NCBI RefSeq assembly: GCF_900090305.1
Contig: NZ_LT607751.1
Location: 4,774,001-4,838,000, forward strand
Direction: 5' to 3'
DNA from: Micromonospora siamensis
GTDB lineage: Bacteria > Actinomycetota > Actinomycetes > Mycobacteriales > Micromonosporaceae
DNA: 64,000 bases
In this document: piece by piece, positions 1 to 8,580 of the stretch
Position numbering within the stretch: position 1 is the first letter of the stretch
Layout of the letters: each line of letters starts with the position of its first letter
Translations under genes and position numbers: made by a program
The notes under the pieces: model-generated
The model's database searches: none
What the model was told of the DNA's origin: nothing
The model's input: the letters and a program-made list of their open reading frames with translations, nothing else

Positions 1-404
1 GTGCCCCGCCCCTCGAAGTAGTCGATCGACGGGAAGCAGTCGGCCAGCCGGCGGGTGTCCGCCAGCACCACCGCCCCGATCGCGCCCAGCGCCAACTCGT
101 CCCAGACGAACCAGAAGCGGTCCTGCCCCGGCGTACCGAAGAGATAGAGCACTAGGTCGTCGCTGATGGTGATCCGGCCGAAGTCCATCGCCACCGTGGT
201 GGTGACCTTGCCCTCGACGCCGGAGAGGTCGTCGATGCCGACCCCGGTCTCGGTCAGCACCTCCTCGGTGCGCAGCGGTCGGGTCTCGCTCACCGCGCCG
301 ACCATGGTGGTCTTGCCGACGCCGAAGCCACCGGCGATCAGGATCTTGATCGCGGTGGGCAGCGGCACCGCTCCCGCCGGCCGCTCAGAGTGCCCGTAGT
401 CCAT
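1..404 (-). CDS. Conservon Ras-like GTPase (CvnD type), partial
   Basis: Small GTP-binding protein of the conservon type, expected to work at the inner membrane with the sensor kinase and the Roadblock protein encoded upstream. The visible 134 N-terminal residues contain the P-loop GGFGVGKT (about residues 25-32) and the G3 motif GTPGQ (about 90-94). The family is usually near 195 aa, so the C-terminal third lies outside the window. ATG at 404 overlaps the end of the DUF742 gene by 20 bp, a sign of translational coupling. The role of conservons resembles eukaryotic G-protein signalling by analogy; the signal sensed here is unknown. Confidence 0.9.
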   Translation of the reverse strand, partial: MDYGHSERPAGAVPLPTAIKILIAGGFGVGKTTMVGAVSETRPLRTEEVLTETGVGIDDLSGVEGKVTTTVAMDFGRITISDDLVLYLFGTPGQDRFWFVWDELALGAIGAVVLADTRRLADCFPSIDYFEGRG

Positions 405-771
405 TGATTACCGCCTCGAAAACACTGTCGTCGGGAACGCCGGCGGTTGCCCGCGGCTCTCGGACCTGCACCAACTCGCGGGCCACCAGGTCACCGAGGA
501 GGACCCGGATGGTGCCCACCGGCAGGTCCAGGTGGGCGGCGACCTCCGCCACGGACTGCATCCGCTGGCAGAGGCCCACGATGGCCAGATGCTCCGGGCC
601 CAGCCCGGCCTCCGGCGCCGCGTCTGCACGGGTGGCCGTCACCAGGGAGATCAGGTCGAACGTGCCGGTGACCGGGCGGGCCCGGCCGCGGGTGACCGCG
701 TACGGGCGCACCACCGGCCCGGCCTGGTCATCCACCCACTGGTTCTCCTCGGGCTCCCCGTTGGCCGTCAT
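385..771 (-). CDS. DUF742 conservon protein (CvnC type)
   Basis: 128-aa DUF742 protein, third member of the conservon. The C-terminal half carries the family signature: a winged-helix-like segment with MQSVAEVAAHLDLPVGTIRV followed by LLGDL. It is thought to link the GTPase and Roadblock partners, but its biochemical role is not established. Its ATG overlaps the stop of the Roadblock gene by 4 bp (ATGA) and its end overlaps the GTPase start by 20 bp, so the small genes are read as one translationally coupled unit. Confidence 0.88.
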   Translation of the reverse strand: MTANGEPEENQWVDDQAGPVVRPYAVTRGRARPVTGTFDLISLVTATRADAAPEAGLGPEHLAIVGLCQRMQSVAEVAAHLDLPVGTIRVLLGDLVARELVQVREPRATAGVPDDSVFEAVINGLRAL

Positions 772-1199
772 CGCGCCGCATTCTCGCCGGCCGACTGTTC
801 GGGCACGCGGCTCGGGGAGGCCACGAACTTGCCCACCCGGGTGACCAGCATCGCCATCTCGTACGCGATCAACCCGACGTCGGCGTCCTCGGCGGCCAGC
901 ACGGCCAGACAGGCGTTGCGGCCGGCCGCGGTGACGAAGAGGAACGACGACTGCATCTCGATGATGGTCTGCTGCACCTGACCACCGCCGAACCGCTTGC
1001 CCGCTCCCCGGGCCAGGCTCTGGATGCCCGCCGCCATCGCCGCCAGATGCTCGCCGTCGTCACGGCTCAGGCCCCGGGACGAGGCCATCAGCAGGCCGTC
1101 TGTGGAGAGCGCGACAGCGTGTTCGGCCTGCTTCACCCGGCCGACCAGATCATCCAGCAACCACGTCAGGTCGGCACTCGAAGCCGTCTTCTGCGCCAC
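768..1199 (-). CDS. Roadblock/LC7 domain protein (CvnB type)
   Basis: 143-aa Roadblock/LC7 domain protein, similar in role to MglB-type regulators that bind small GTPases. The fold region runs from LTWLLDDLV through HAVALSTDGLLMASS to the AVLAAEDADVGLIAYEMAMLV segment. The GTG start at 1199 is preferred because it follows an AGAGGACG ribosome site and matches the family's usual N-terminus; a longer frame to 1262 has no good site. Second gene of the conservon, 90 bp after the kinase gene. Confidence 0.88.
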   Translation of the reverse strand: MAQKTASSADLTWLLDDLVGRVKQAEHAVALSTDGLLMASSRGLSRDDGEHLAAMAAGIQSLARGAGKRFGGGQVQQTIIEMQSSFLFVTAAGRNACLAVLAAEDADVGLIAYEMAMLVTRVGKFVASPSRVPEQSAGENAAR

Positions 1200-1289
1200 T
1201 CGTCGTCCTCTTCTCCCCGGCTGGTGTCGCCGTTGTCCGTCTGGGGGTGCCTGCGGTCGCATCCGGCGCGGGTACGCGCCGGAGTCCGC

Positions 1290-3836
1290 TCAGGTCGCCT
1301 GCTCGTCGCCGGTGTCGCGTGCCGTCCCGCCCGGGGCGCCGGAGCCGGCGCCACCGAGCAGCCGCGCCGCGTCCGTCCGCCCGCGCCGGGTGCCCGTCTG
1401 GTAGGAGCTCATCATCCGGCGTACCTGCTCCGGCGGTCGGGCCGCGTCGTCGTCGGTGTCCTCCTCGGCGGCCGGATCGGCCCGCAGCTCGGGGACGATG
1501 CTCGCCTGGCGTACCCGCACCGGAAGGCCGGTGTCGGTGCGCGGCGGCTCGGCGGGCAGGGGGTCACCGGCGACCCCGGCATCGGCATCGGCATCCATGG
1601 TGGACATCGTGCCCGCCGGGGCGGCCCTGGTGGGCAGGCCGGGGGCGTTGGTCGGGTCGTCCAGCCCGGCCCGCTGCGGCCGACGGGCGCGGGTCGGCAG
1701 GCCGTCGGGCGCCGCGGTGGTGGTGCCCCGGGAGCGGGTGGGCAGGCCGTCCGGCTCGGCCGCCTCGGCGGGGGCGGAGCGCGGCCGGGAAACGACGGGC
1801 GGCGACGCCGGGCGCTCGCCGTCCGCCGCCGCCGTGGCGACCGCCGGCGCGCCGGCGGCCGGCACGGTCCCGGCGGGGGTCGGCGCCGGCACGACCGGTC
1901 GGCCCTCCCCCGCGACGCCCGTGCCGGCCGGGAAGCCACCGGAGCTGCTCGGGTCCTCGCCGTCCGCGGTGACCAGCTCCAACGGGATCAGCACGACGGC
2001 GGTGGTGCCGCCGTACGGGGACTCCTTCAGCCGCACCCGGACACCGTGCCGCTCGGTCAGCCGGCTCACCACGTACAGGCCCAGCCGGGTCGCGTTGGCG
2101 AGGTTCAGCTCCGAGCGGTCCGTGATCCGGTGGTTGGCGGCGGCCAGGTCCTCCTCGGTCATGCCGAGGCCCCGGTCCTCGATCTCGATGGCGAAGCCGT
2201 TGCCGACCAGCTGCCCACGCACCTCCACGCTGGTGTGCGGCGGGGAGAAGGACAGGCCGTTCTCGATCAGCTCGGCGAGCAGGTGGATGACGTCACCCAC
2301 CGCGCGGCCGGCCAGCGACACCGCGCCCAGCGGCAGCACGTTGACCCGGGTGTAGTCCTCGACCTCGGCGACCGCGCCCCGGATCACGTCGACCATCGGC
2401 ACGTTGCGCCGCCAGGCCCGGCCGGGCGTCGAGCCGGAGAGCACGATCAGGTTCTCGGCGTTGCGCCGCATCCGGGTGGCGAGGTGGTCGACCCGGAACA
2501 GGTCCTCCAGCTCCTCCGCGTCGTGTTCCCGCCGTTCCATCGTGTCCAGCAGGGTGAGCTGCCGGTGGACCAGCGCCTGGGTACGCCGGGCCAGGCTCAG
2601 GAACACCTCCCGCACGCTGCGGCGCAGGTCGGCCTGCTCGACCGCGGTGCGGATGGCCGTCTCCTGGACGGCGTTGAACGCCTTGCCGACCTGGCCGATC
2701 TCGTCGTCGCCGAACTCCAACGGTGGCGCCTCGGCCGCGACGTCGACCTCCTCGCCGTGGCCCAGTCGGGTCACCACCCCGGGCAGCCGCTCGTTGGCCA
2801 GCTGGAAGGCCGCCTCGCGGAGCCGCTCCAACTGGCGGACCAGGGCGCGGGCCGTGGTGATCGACACGACGATCGAGGCGATGACGGCGAGCAGCCCCAG
2901 GCCGGCCGCGAGGACCAGCCGGACGATGACCCCCACCGCGACCGGGGTGGCCCGGTCGACCACGTCGTCACCACCGGCCAGGACGACGTCGGCGATCTCG
3001 GTCAGCGCGGGGGCGGACACGTCGTCCCAGGCCTGGGCGGCGAACGGCGGCTTCGAGCTGACGTCCACCGTCATCACCCGGTTCTCCAGGTTGGTCAGCC
3101 GGGTGAACGTCTCACCCTCCGACATCTCCTGGTACCGCAACTGGTCCGCGCTCGGCAGGCGGGAGATCGCCTGGGTCGCGGTGAACCGACGCGCACCGAC
3201 GGTCCGGGTGAACTGCGCCCGCTCGGCCGGAGTGATCCGTCCGGCGGTGAGCACCCCGGCGAGCAGGGCGTCCTCCTGGGACAGCAGCTCGCGGGAGCGG
3301 TTGAGCACGATCAGCGCGGCGGTGTCCTCGGCGACCTGCTCGTCGTCGAGGTTGCCGAGCGCGTCGTAGAGCCGGTAGATCGTCTCGATCAACCCGGTGA
3401 AGGCCGCATTCGCCTCGGTCCGGTCGATGCTTCTGTCGTCGACGGCCGCCCTCGTCCGAGCCAGGTCGTCGAGACCCGCGACCAGCTCGTTGATCCGCCG
3501 GTCGAGTCCCTCGCCGGCGAACAGGTCGACCTGCCAGTTCTCACTGGACTTCTTGAAGTCCACGGCGAGCTGGTCGGTGCGCTCGCGGATGTCGGCCAGC
3601 GCCGCCCGCCGCTCGTCGTCGGGTCGCCCCAGGTAGATCACCGACGTGCGGCGTTCCAGCTGCAACTGCAACAGCAACGGCTCGGTCGGGTCGAAGACCT
3701 TGGTGTCGTACGCCTGCACCCCGAGCAGGTTCACCCCGTCGCGGATGGTGACCCACGCGGTGAAGCCCCAGAGTGCGACGAGCGAGACCAGGAGGGCAAC
3801 AACCTTGGTACGCAGGTTGGAACTGCGGGAACCCAT
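1290..3836 (-). CDS. Conservon sensor histidine kinase (CvnA type)
   Basis: 848-aa membrane kinase-like protein. Reading order: TM1 (about 11-29); an extracytoplasmic nitrate/sulfonate-sensing-like helical domain; TM2 (about 298-326); a HAMP-like linker; a helical region with SLARRTQALVHRQLTLLDTM; a HATPase domain with the N-box LAELIENGLSFSPP (about 520) and the G-box EDRGLGMTEEDL (about 555); then a Pro/Ala-rich tail of some 220 residues with repeated GLPTR-type motifs. The tail is typical of conservon kinases and may be disordered. ATG at 3836 is chosen because the TM segment starts right after it; the open frame upstream is an artefact of high GC. A good promoter lies about 80 bp upstream (3913-3941). 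Confidence 0.92.
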   Translation of the reverse strand: MGSRSSNLRTKVVALLVSLVALWGFTAWVTIRDGVNLLGVQAYDTKVFDPTEPLLLQLQLERRTSVIYLGRPDDERRAALADIRERTDQLAVDFKKSSENWQVDLFAGEGLDRRINELVAGLDDLARTRAAVDDRSIDRTEANAAFTGLIETIYRLYDALGNLDDEQVAEDTAALIVLNRSRELLSQEDALLAGVLTAGRITPAERAQFTRTVGARRFTATQAISRLPSADQLRYQEMSEGETFTRLTNLENRVMTVDVSSKPPFAAQAWDDVSAPALTEIADVVLAGGDDVVDRATPVAVGVIVRLVLAAGLGLLAVIASIVVSITTARALVRQLERLREAAFQLANERLPGVVTRLGHGEEVDVAAEAPPLEFGDDEIGQVGKAFNAVQETAIRTAVEQADLRRSVREVFLSLARRTQALVHRQLTLLDTMERREHDAEELEDLFRVDHLATRMRRNAENLIVLSGSTPGRAWRRNVPMVDVIRGAVAEVEDYTRVNVLPLGAVSLAGRAVGDVIHLLAELIENGLSFSPPHTSVEVRGQLVGNGFAIEIEDRGLGMTEEDLAAANHRITDRSELNLANATRLGLYVVSRLTERHGVRVRLKESPYGGTTAVVLIPLELVTADGEDPSSSGGFPAGTGVAGEGRPVVPAPTPAGTVPAAGAPAVATAAADGERPASPPVVSRPRSAPAEAAEPDGLPTRSRGTTTAAPDGLPTRARRPQRAGLDDPTNAPGLPTRAAPAGTMSTMDADADAGVAGDPLPAEPPRTDTGLPVRVRQASIVPELRADPAAEEDTDDDAARPPEQVRRMMSSYQTGTRRGRTDAARLLGGAGSGAPGGTARDTGDEQAT

Positions 3837-3912
3837 TACACCGTCCCTGGCCTTGGCCGTGTGATCCGAAAGTCGGCGGCGCGGCCCAGCGCTCGCGTAT
3901 CGACCCCGGCGC

Positions 3913-3941
3913 ACGCTAGCAGCGTCGGCTGTGTCACTCAA
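3913..3941 (-). promoter_or_regulatory. Predicted promoter of the conservon
   Basis: On the minus strand, a TTGAGT -35 box (3936-3941) and a TAGCGT -10 box (3913-3918) are separated by exactly 17 bp. The -35 box overlaps the stop codon of the class II cyclase gene. Transcription would begin near 3906 and leave an untranslated leader of about 70 nt before the kinase ATG. This would give the conservon its own promoter inside or after the diterpene operon. Prediction from sequence only. Confidence 0.5.
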
Positions 3942-5551
3942 GCGCCCCTGATCATGGATGCCCCGGACGCTGGTCCCGCCGCTGCCGCCCATCCCGGGTC
4001 CGATGTGGTCAGCGCGAGCTGCCGAGCCGCGACGACCGCCGCTCGTACGATCAGCACCGGGGTGTAGAGGTCCTTGTCGTGCCACAGTGGTGGGTCGTCG
4101 CGGCGGGAGTCCGTCGTCTCCAGGTACGCCAGGCCCCGGCGCACCGCGTCCCGCACGCCCCGCCGGGCGGGTCCGCGGACGCCGAGCAGGACGTGCAGCG
4201 CGTACGCGGTCTCCTCGGCGGTGCCGGACCAGCGCCCCCAGGCTCCGTCGGCCCGTTGGGTGGCCAGCACCCAGTCGACGGCCCGGTCCACCGCGGCGGC
4301 GGCACCGGTCGGCGCGTAGCCGTCCAGCGCCAGCACCACGCACGAGGTGGCGTAGTAGGGCGAGGCGTGCCACCGGTCGGCCCAGCACCCGTCGGGCTGC
4401 TGGATGTCGCACAGCCACCGGGCGAGCGCGGCCGTCCGGGCGCGGTACCGGTCAGCGCCGGACACGGTGTGCCGGACGTGCCAGCCCAGCGCCTCCAGCA
4501 CGTGGGCGTTGGTGGTGACCGAGCTTCCGTCCTCCCCCTGCCACGTGCAGAAGTGGCTGCCCAGGTCGTAGCCGAGGAGACTCGTCGGCTCCACCGGGTG
4601 ACCGAGCCGCGCCAGCGCGTAGAGCGTCACCGAGGTGGTGTCGGCGTCGGCCGGCAGCCCCGGTCCGGTGGGGGTGCCCTGCGGTCCGAGGGCGGCGGCC
4701 AGCTCCGCGACCAGCTTCGGCGCGGCCCGGAACGGCACGCCGGCCCGGGACAGGGTGCTGAGCGTCCACCCCCGTTCGAAGACGGTGATGGGCGTGCAGC
4801 AGGGCACCGGGCCGCCGTGCTGTCCGACGGCCGCCTCCAGGTAGGCCAGCGCCGTCCGGTGCAGGCCCGGCCCCCCTCCGGCGCTCACCCACGCGGCGGT
4901 CGCCGCCGGCGAGGCCCCGACGGCACCGGCGACCGGCGTGATGTCCGGCCGGCGCAGCGCGGCCGGGCCGAGCACCTCGAAGGCGTGCAGCAGTTTCAGC
5001 GGCACCGGCCGGCCGGCGGCGAGCAGCGCGTGGAGCGCGTCCAGCCTTCGGCGGTCCACCCCGGGCAGGGCCCGGGGCCAGCCGTCGGGGCGCTCGCCGA
5101 ACCGCGCCAGCTGACCGTTGATCCGCTCGACCAGGGCCGGCACGATCAGGTCGGCCGCCGGGGTGTCCGGCAGCGAGGGCCCGTCGGCGAGCCATCCGGA
5201 CAGCACGGCCAACCCGCGACCCGCCGCGGCGGCCAGGTCGGCCCGGCGCGGCCCGCCGGGGGCGGCGCGGAGCGCGCTGAGCAGGGCCTCCACCGCGCTC
5301 ACCGTCGGCACCACGGAGTAACCGCCCGGTGCGCCCCAGCCGCCGTCGGGGCGTTGGGTGACGAGCAGGTGGGTGAGGCGCCGGCCGTGGCCGGTCAGCC
5401 AGGGCGCATCGGAGACCAGCCGGCCGGTCTCGTACACCGAGGGGGTGATCCGACCGGTCGGCTCGAGCATCATCGCCGCGATCAGCTCGCGCGCCGCCTC
5501 TGCCACGTGCGTCCCGTCCCCCGCCAGCGTGGGCGCCGGCAACACGGTCAC
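3938..5551 (-). CDS. Class II diterpene cyclase (copalyl/halimadienyl-type diphosphate synthase)
   Basis: 537-aa prenyltransferase/squalene-cyclase-fold enzyme expected to protonate and cyclise geranylgeranyl diphosphate to a bicyclic diphosphate. The catalytic acid motif reads D-A-D-T-T (302-306) instead of the usual DxDD; the M. tuberculosis enzyme Rv3377c is known for a similar DxDTT form. QxxDG(A/C)W repeats are present (QQPDGCWADRW near 381, QRADGAWGRW near 431, QRPDGGWG near the N-terminus). The GTG start overlaps the stop of the class I synthase gene by 4 bp (GTGA); a second in-frame GTG lies two codons later. Last gene of the P450-class I-class II operon. The product skeleton cannot be read from sequence. 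Confidence 0.87.
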   Translation of the reverse strand: MTVLPAPTLAGDGTHVAEAARELIAAMMLEPTGRITPSVYETGRLVSDAPWLTGHGRRLTHLLVTQRPDGGWGAPGGYSVVPTVSAVEALLSALRAAPGGPRRADLAAAAGRGLAVLSGWLADGPSLPDTPAADLIVPALVERINGQLARFGERPDGWPRALPGVDRRRLDALHALLAAGRPVPLKLLHAFEVLGPAALRRPDITPVAGAVGASPAATAAWVSAGGGPGLHRTALAYLEAAVGQHGGPVPCCTPITVFERGWTLSTLSRAGVPFRAAPKLVAELAAALGPQGTPTGPGLPADADTTSVTLYALARLGHPVEPTSLLGYDLGSHFCTWQGEDGSSVTTNAHVLEALGWHVRHTVSGADRYRARTAALARWLCDIQQPDGCWADRWHASPYYATSCVVLALDGYAPTGAAAAVDRAVDWVLATQRADGAWGRWSGTAEETAYALHVLLGVRGPARRGVRDAVRRGLAYLETTDSRRDDPPLWHDKDLYTPVLIVRAAVVAARQLALTTSDPGWAAAAGPASGASMIRGA

Positions 5552-6459
5552 AGCGCCCCCCAGAAGTCCGTCGACCCGTAGAAGCCGCTGCTGAAGCCGA
5601 TCTGCCGGTCCAGGTAGTCCGCCTGGACCGGGCAGCTCACCCGCAGCGGGGCGATCAGCTCGCGCGCGCGGGTGATCAGCTCCGGGATCAACTGCTCGAC
5701 CTCGGTCCGGTCCGACACCAGCAGCAGGGAGTTCAGGTCCCCCCACCGCAGGTCGCGCTCGTACGTGGCGAGGTCGTTGATCAGGCGGAGGATGCGCTGC
5801 ACCTCGTCGCTGGCCACGACGAGCTCGTCGAGGTGGGCGAGCGTCGCCGGGTCGTCGGAGTGGATCCAGTGCACGACGTTGGTCAGCGTGGACGCCAGGT
5901 TGGCCGCGTTGTCCAGGTACTCGGCCAGGCTGGGCAGCCGGCCCGGTCCCGTGGCCTTCTTCCACTCCCACTCCCGAGCCATGGCGTCGAGCATCCTGGC
6001 CAGCTCGCCCCGCCACACCGCACGGTGGGTGGCGAAGGCCGCCGCGGTGGCCTGCTCGTCGCGGAGTTCGGCAAGGAACCGGCCCAGCGGGTCGTCGGCG
6101 GCCGGAGCGCGGCCGTCCGCCACCGCCAGGCAGTCCGCGGTCAACCGGTCGATCTCGTCCCGGGACGTCGCCACGTAGTCGACCAGCCAGTCGACCGCGA
6201 AGATCCAGAGCACGGTCCGGTTCACGACCCGCAGCCGCGAGACGTCACACCAGGGGGCGCCGAACGCGATGGTCATCGCGACGTTGCCGAGCAGCGCCGG
6301 GTCGAACGGCCGGGACGGAAAGAGATCGGGGTACGCGGCGACGCGGTCCTGGAGGTCGCGCTGCCCCTTGGTCGCGAGGGCGCAGATCCGGCCCTGTTCC
6401 GCGGCCAGCACCAGCTGGTCGCCGCCGTGGGCCGGCGACCAGCCGGAGAGCGGGGTCAT
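5548..6459 (-). CDS. Class I diterpene synthase
   Basis: 303-aa class I terpene synthase that should ionise the bicyclic diphosphate made by the neighbouring class II enzyme. The Asp-rich motif is DWLVD (90-94), lacking the first Asp pair of a standard DDxxD. The NSE-type motif is NDLATYERD (228-236), with Asp in place of the final Glu. Both sit at the expected distance (about 138 residues) in an all-alpha protein of normal family length. ATG at 6459 overlaps the P450 stop (ATGA). With its neighbours it forms the gene set reported for a diterpenoid (isopimaradienol-type) operon of Salinispora; shared chemistry is inference. Confidence 0.85.
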   Translation of the reverse strand: MTPLSGWSPAHGGDQLVLAAEQGRICALATKGQRDLQDRVAAYPDLFPSRPFDPALLGNVAMTIAFGAPWCDVSRLRVVNRTVLWIFAVDWLVDYVATSRDEIDRLTADCLAVADGRAPAADDPLGRFLAELRDEQATAAAFATHRAVWRGELARMLDAMAREWEWKKATGPGRLPSLAEYLDNAANLASTLTNVVHWIHSDDPATLAHLDELVVASDEVQRILRLINDLATYERDLRWGDLNSLLLVSDRTEVEQLIPELITRARELIAPLRVSCPVQADYLDRQIGFSSGFYGSTDFWGAL

Positions 6460-7832
6460 GCCCGGACCGGCCGCAGGGTCGCCTCGACCCGGCCGACCGG
6501 CCGCAGCGCCGCCGCCACCTTGATCCTCGGCGGCGTCGGGTCCTGGAGCCGGAACCGGAACCGGCTCAGCACGGTGGCCACGATGAGCAGTGCCTCCAGA
6601 TAGAACAGGTGCATGCCGATGCACTGGTGCGGGCCGCCCCCGAAGGGGAAGTGCGCGTACCGGTGTCGCCCGCGTACCTGCTCGGGGGTGAACCGGTCCG
6701 GGTCGAAGACCTCCGGCCGGTCCCAGAACGTCGACATCCGGTGGGTGATCAACGGGCTGACCACGACGGTGGCGCCCGCCTCGATTCCCACGCCGCCGAT
6801 CACGTCCGCCTCGACCGCCCGGCGCGGGAAGAGCCAACCGATCGGGTACATCCGGAGCAGTTCGTCGAGCACCTGCCGGGTGTACCGCAGCTGGCCGAGG
6901 TGTTCGCGGCGGACCGGGGCCCCGCCGACCACCTGGTCGATCTCCGCCTGGAGCCGGGCGGCGACCTGCGGATCCTGCTCGATGTGCGGCCAGAGCCAGG
7001 TCAACACGCTGATCGTGGTCTCGGTGGCCGTCGCGACCATCGAGACCGTGTCGTTGCGGACCTGGCGCTCGTCGAGCCGGCCGCCGTCCTCGGTGCGCCC
7101 GCGCCAGAGGGTGGAGATGACGTCGTCGCCGTCGGACTCGGCGGTCCGGTGGGAGGTACGGACGATCGGTAGCAGCACCTCGTCGATGAGCCGGACCGAT
7201 CGGCGGAACGTGCGGTCACCGGGCATCGGCATGGCCAGCGGGGCCCAGGGCAGCAGGATGCGCGGCATCACGGACCAGGCGATGGCGTCCTGTGCCTCCA
7301 TGATCTGCAGCGCGTCCGGCACGGAGATCTTGTCGGCGAAGAGGACCCGCATGATCGCGGAGCAGACGATCCGCGCCTGTTCGGCGCCCATGTCGACCGG
7401 TCGGCCCGCCCTGGCCGGTTCGTCCAGCTCGTCGACCGCCTCCTCGATCGCCTCGGCCAGCCGATCCACCAGCCCGTCGATCCGGCGGGCGGTGAACAGC
7501 GGCTGCAGGATGTGCCGGCTGTTCGACCAGGGTTCACCGTCGCTGAGGATGCCCTCACCGAACAGGCGCTTCAGTGGTCGCCACTGCAGCGCGTCCCCGG
7601 CCCGCACGTAGTTGCCGGCCTTCTCGCGCAGGACCTGCTGCAGGTGTTCGGGGCGAGTGACCAGGTAGGGCCGGAACGATCCGAGGTTGAGCCTCACCAC
7701 GTCGCCGTTGGAACGTTCGCCGAATTCCACCAGGGCGCGTGCGGGGTTCCGGAGCAGGTTCGGCACCACGTGGTGCAGCGGGACCACGTCCGCTCGTCGG
7801 GCATCGGCCGGCATGGTCTCTGGTACTCGCAC
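6456..7832 (-). CDS. Cytochrome P450, diterpene-tailoring
   Basis: 458-aa P450, expected to oxidise the diterpene made by the two downstream cyclases. Visible motifs: I-helix ATATETT, K-helix ELLR (about 325-328), and the heme loop FPFGGGPHQCIG with the axial Cys at 404. The open frame continues to a GTG at 7856, but a strong GAAGGAGG ribosome site (7843-7850) lies just inside it, 10 nt before the GTG at 7832, so 7832 is chosen. First gene of the operon; ATGA overlap with the class I synthase. No dedicated ferredoxin or reductase gene is beside it. Confidence 0.9.
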   Translation of the reverse strand: MRVPETMPADARRADVVPLHHVVPNLLRNPARALVEFGERSNGDVVRLNLGSFRPYLVTRPEHLQQVLREKAGNYVRAGDALQWRPLKRLFGEGILSDGEPWSNSRHILQPLFTARRIDGLVDRLAEAIEEAVDELDEPARAGRPVDMGAEQARIVCSAIMRVLFADKISVPDALQIMEAQDAIAWSVMPRILLPWAPLAMPMPGDRTFRRSVRLIDEVLLPIVRTSHRTAESDGDDVISTLWRGRTEDGGRLDERQVRNDTVSMVATATETTISVLTWLWPHIEQDPQVAARLQAEIDQVVGGAPVRREHLGQLRYTRQVLDELLRMYPIGWLFPRRAVEADVIGGVGIEAGATVVVSPLITHRMSTFWDRPEVFDPDRFTPEQVRGRHRYAHFPFGGGPHQCIGMHLFYLEALLIVATVLSRFRFRLQDPTPPRIKVAAALRPVGRVEATLRPVRA

Positions 7833-8241
7833 CTGCGCGGAGCCTCCTTCGGACACTGTCCGTCGCGTAACGACTGTGGTGAGTAGACGATCCGGCAGAG
7901 CATGCCACTGCCTGGTCGACTTTCTCTAGTGCGGTCGGTGGAATTTCCACTGATCGACAGCTATGCATGCTCCCCACGACGATCCGCAGGACCGCGGGGT
8001 GACGGCGCTCGCAGCGATCCGACCGCCGGCCGACCTCGGGAGTGATCATCCGGTGCCGGTTCGCGGCGGACCGGGCGACGACGCGGGGATGACCGGCCGG
8101 GCCGGGCGGCGGCAGGAGGGTCTCGCCGGACATCGGCCCCGCCCCTCGGGCGACACCGCGACCGCCTCTGGACAGGGCGCGGACGGAATTCGCGGCGGGT
8201 GAATGCCACCACGCCCGGGAAGCCTGTGCCAGGCTCAGGGC
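7833..8241. other. Divergent intergenic region before the diterpene operon and DUF2630 gene
   Basis: About 400 bp without a convincing gene. It must hold the diterpene operon promoter (minus strand). A short perfect inverted repeat GTGGAATTTCCAC (7938-7950) sits about 105 bp upstream of the P450 start and is a possible regulator site; no strong -35/-10 pair is evident next to it. On the plus strand a weak CAGGCT hexamer (8230-8235) lies 6 nt before the DUF2630 ATG and could serve a leaderless transcript. Short frames here have no ribosome sites and are not called. Confidence 0.4.
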
Positions 8242-8490
8242 ATGGACGACAAGACCATCCTGAACCGGATCTCCGAGCTGGTGGACGAGGAGCACAAGCT
8301 GCGCTCGTCTGCTCAGGAGCACGAGGCCGGCACCGACGACGAGGCGAAGAACCGGCTGCGCGAGCTGGAGGAGTCACTGGACCAGTGCTGGGACCTGCTG
8401 CGCCGGCGGCGGGCGGCGCGCCAGGCGCACGGCGACCCGGAGGCCCAGGGCGAACGCCCGATCCCGGAGGTCGAGCGTTACCTTCAGTGA
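8242..8490 (+). CDS. DUF2630 family protein
   Basis: 82-aa acidic/basic helical protein of the actinobacterial DUF2630 family. The signature is visible: an N-terminal MDDKTILNRISELVDEEHKL, a short acidic turn, RLRELEESLDQCWDLLRRRR, and a C-terminal PEVERYLQ. Function unknown; predicted to form a helical hairpin or coiled coil. ATG at 8242 matches the family start; no ribosome site precedes it, consistent with leaderless translation. It is followed by two strong hairpins that probably end transcription from both sides. Confidence 0.85.
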   Translation: MDDKTILNRISELVDEEHKLRSSAQEHEAGTDDEAKNRLRELEESLDQCWDLLRRRRAARQAHGDPEAQGERPIPEVERYLQ

Positions 8491-8498
8491 GATTCCGG

Positions 8499-8573
8499 GT
8501 CCCCGGGCGGCGGCGGGCCGCCCGGGGACCGGATCGGGCGGCCCCGGTGCCGGCCCGGCCGGCCGGCACCGGG
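8499..8573. terminator. Paired hairpins, bidirectional terminator
   Basis: Two perfect stem-loops lie between convergent genes. The first has 12-bp arms starting GTCCCCGGGCGG (8499-8510 with 8518-8529). The second has 13-bp arms starting CCCGGTGCCGGCC (8543-8555 with 8561-8573). There is no T-tract, as is common in actinobacteria. They sit just after the DUF2630 stop (8490) and before the RIO kinase stop (8581). Confidence 0.65.
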
Positions 8574-8580
8574 ACCCGAC

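Noticed and set aside
1047..4067. Open frame of about 1000 codons on the plus strand opposite the conservon kinase
   Set aside because: Typical antisense frame of high-GC coding DNA; composition is Arg/Gly/Pro-rich without motifs, and the minus strand encodes a clear kinase.
7963..8202. 79-codon plus-strand frame in the diterpene operon upstream region
   Set aside because: No ribosome site, disordered composition, no family resemblance.
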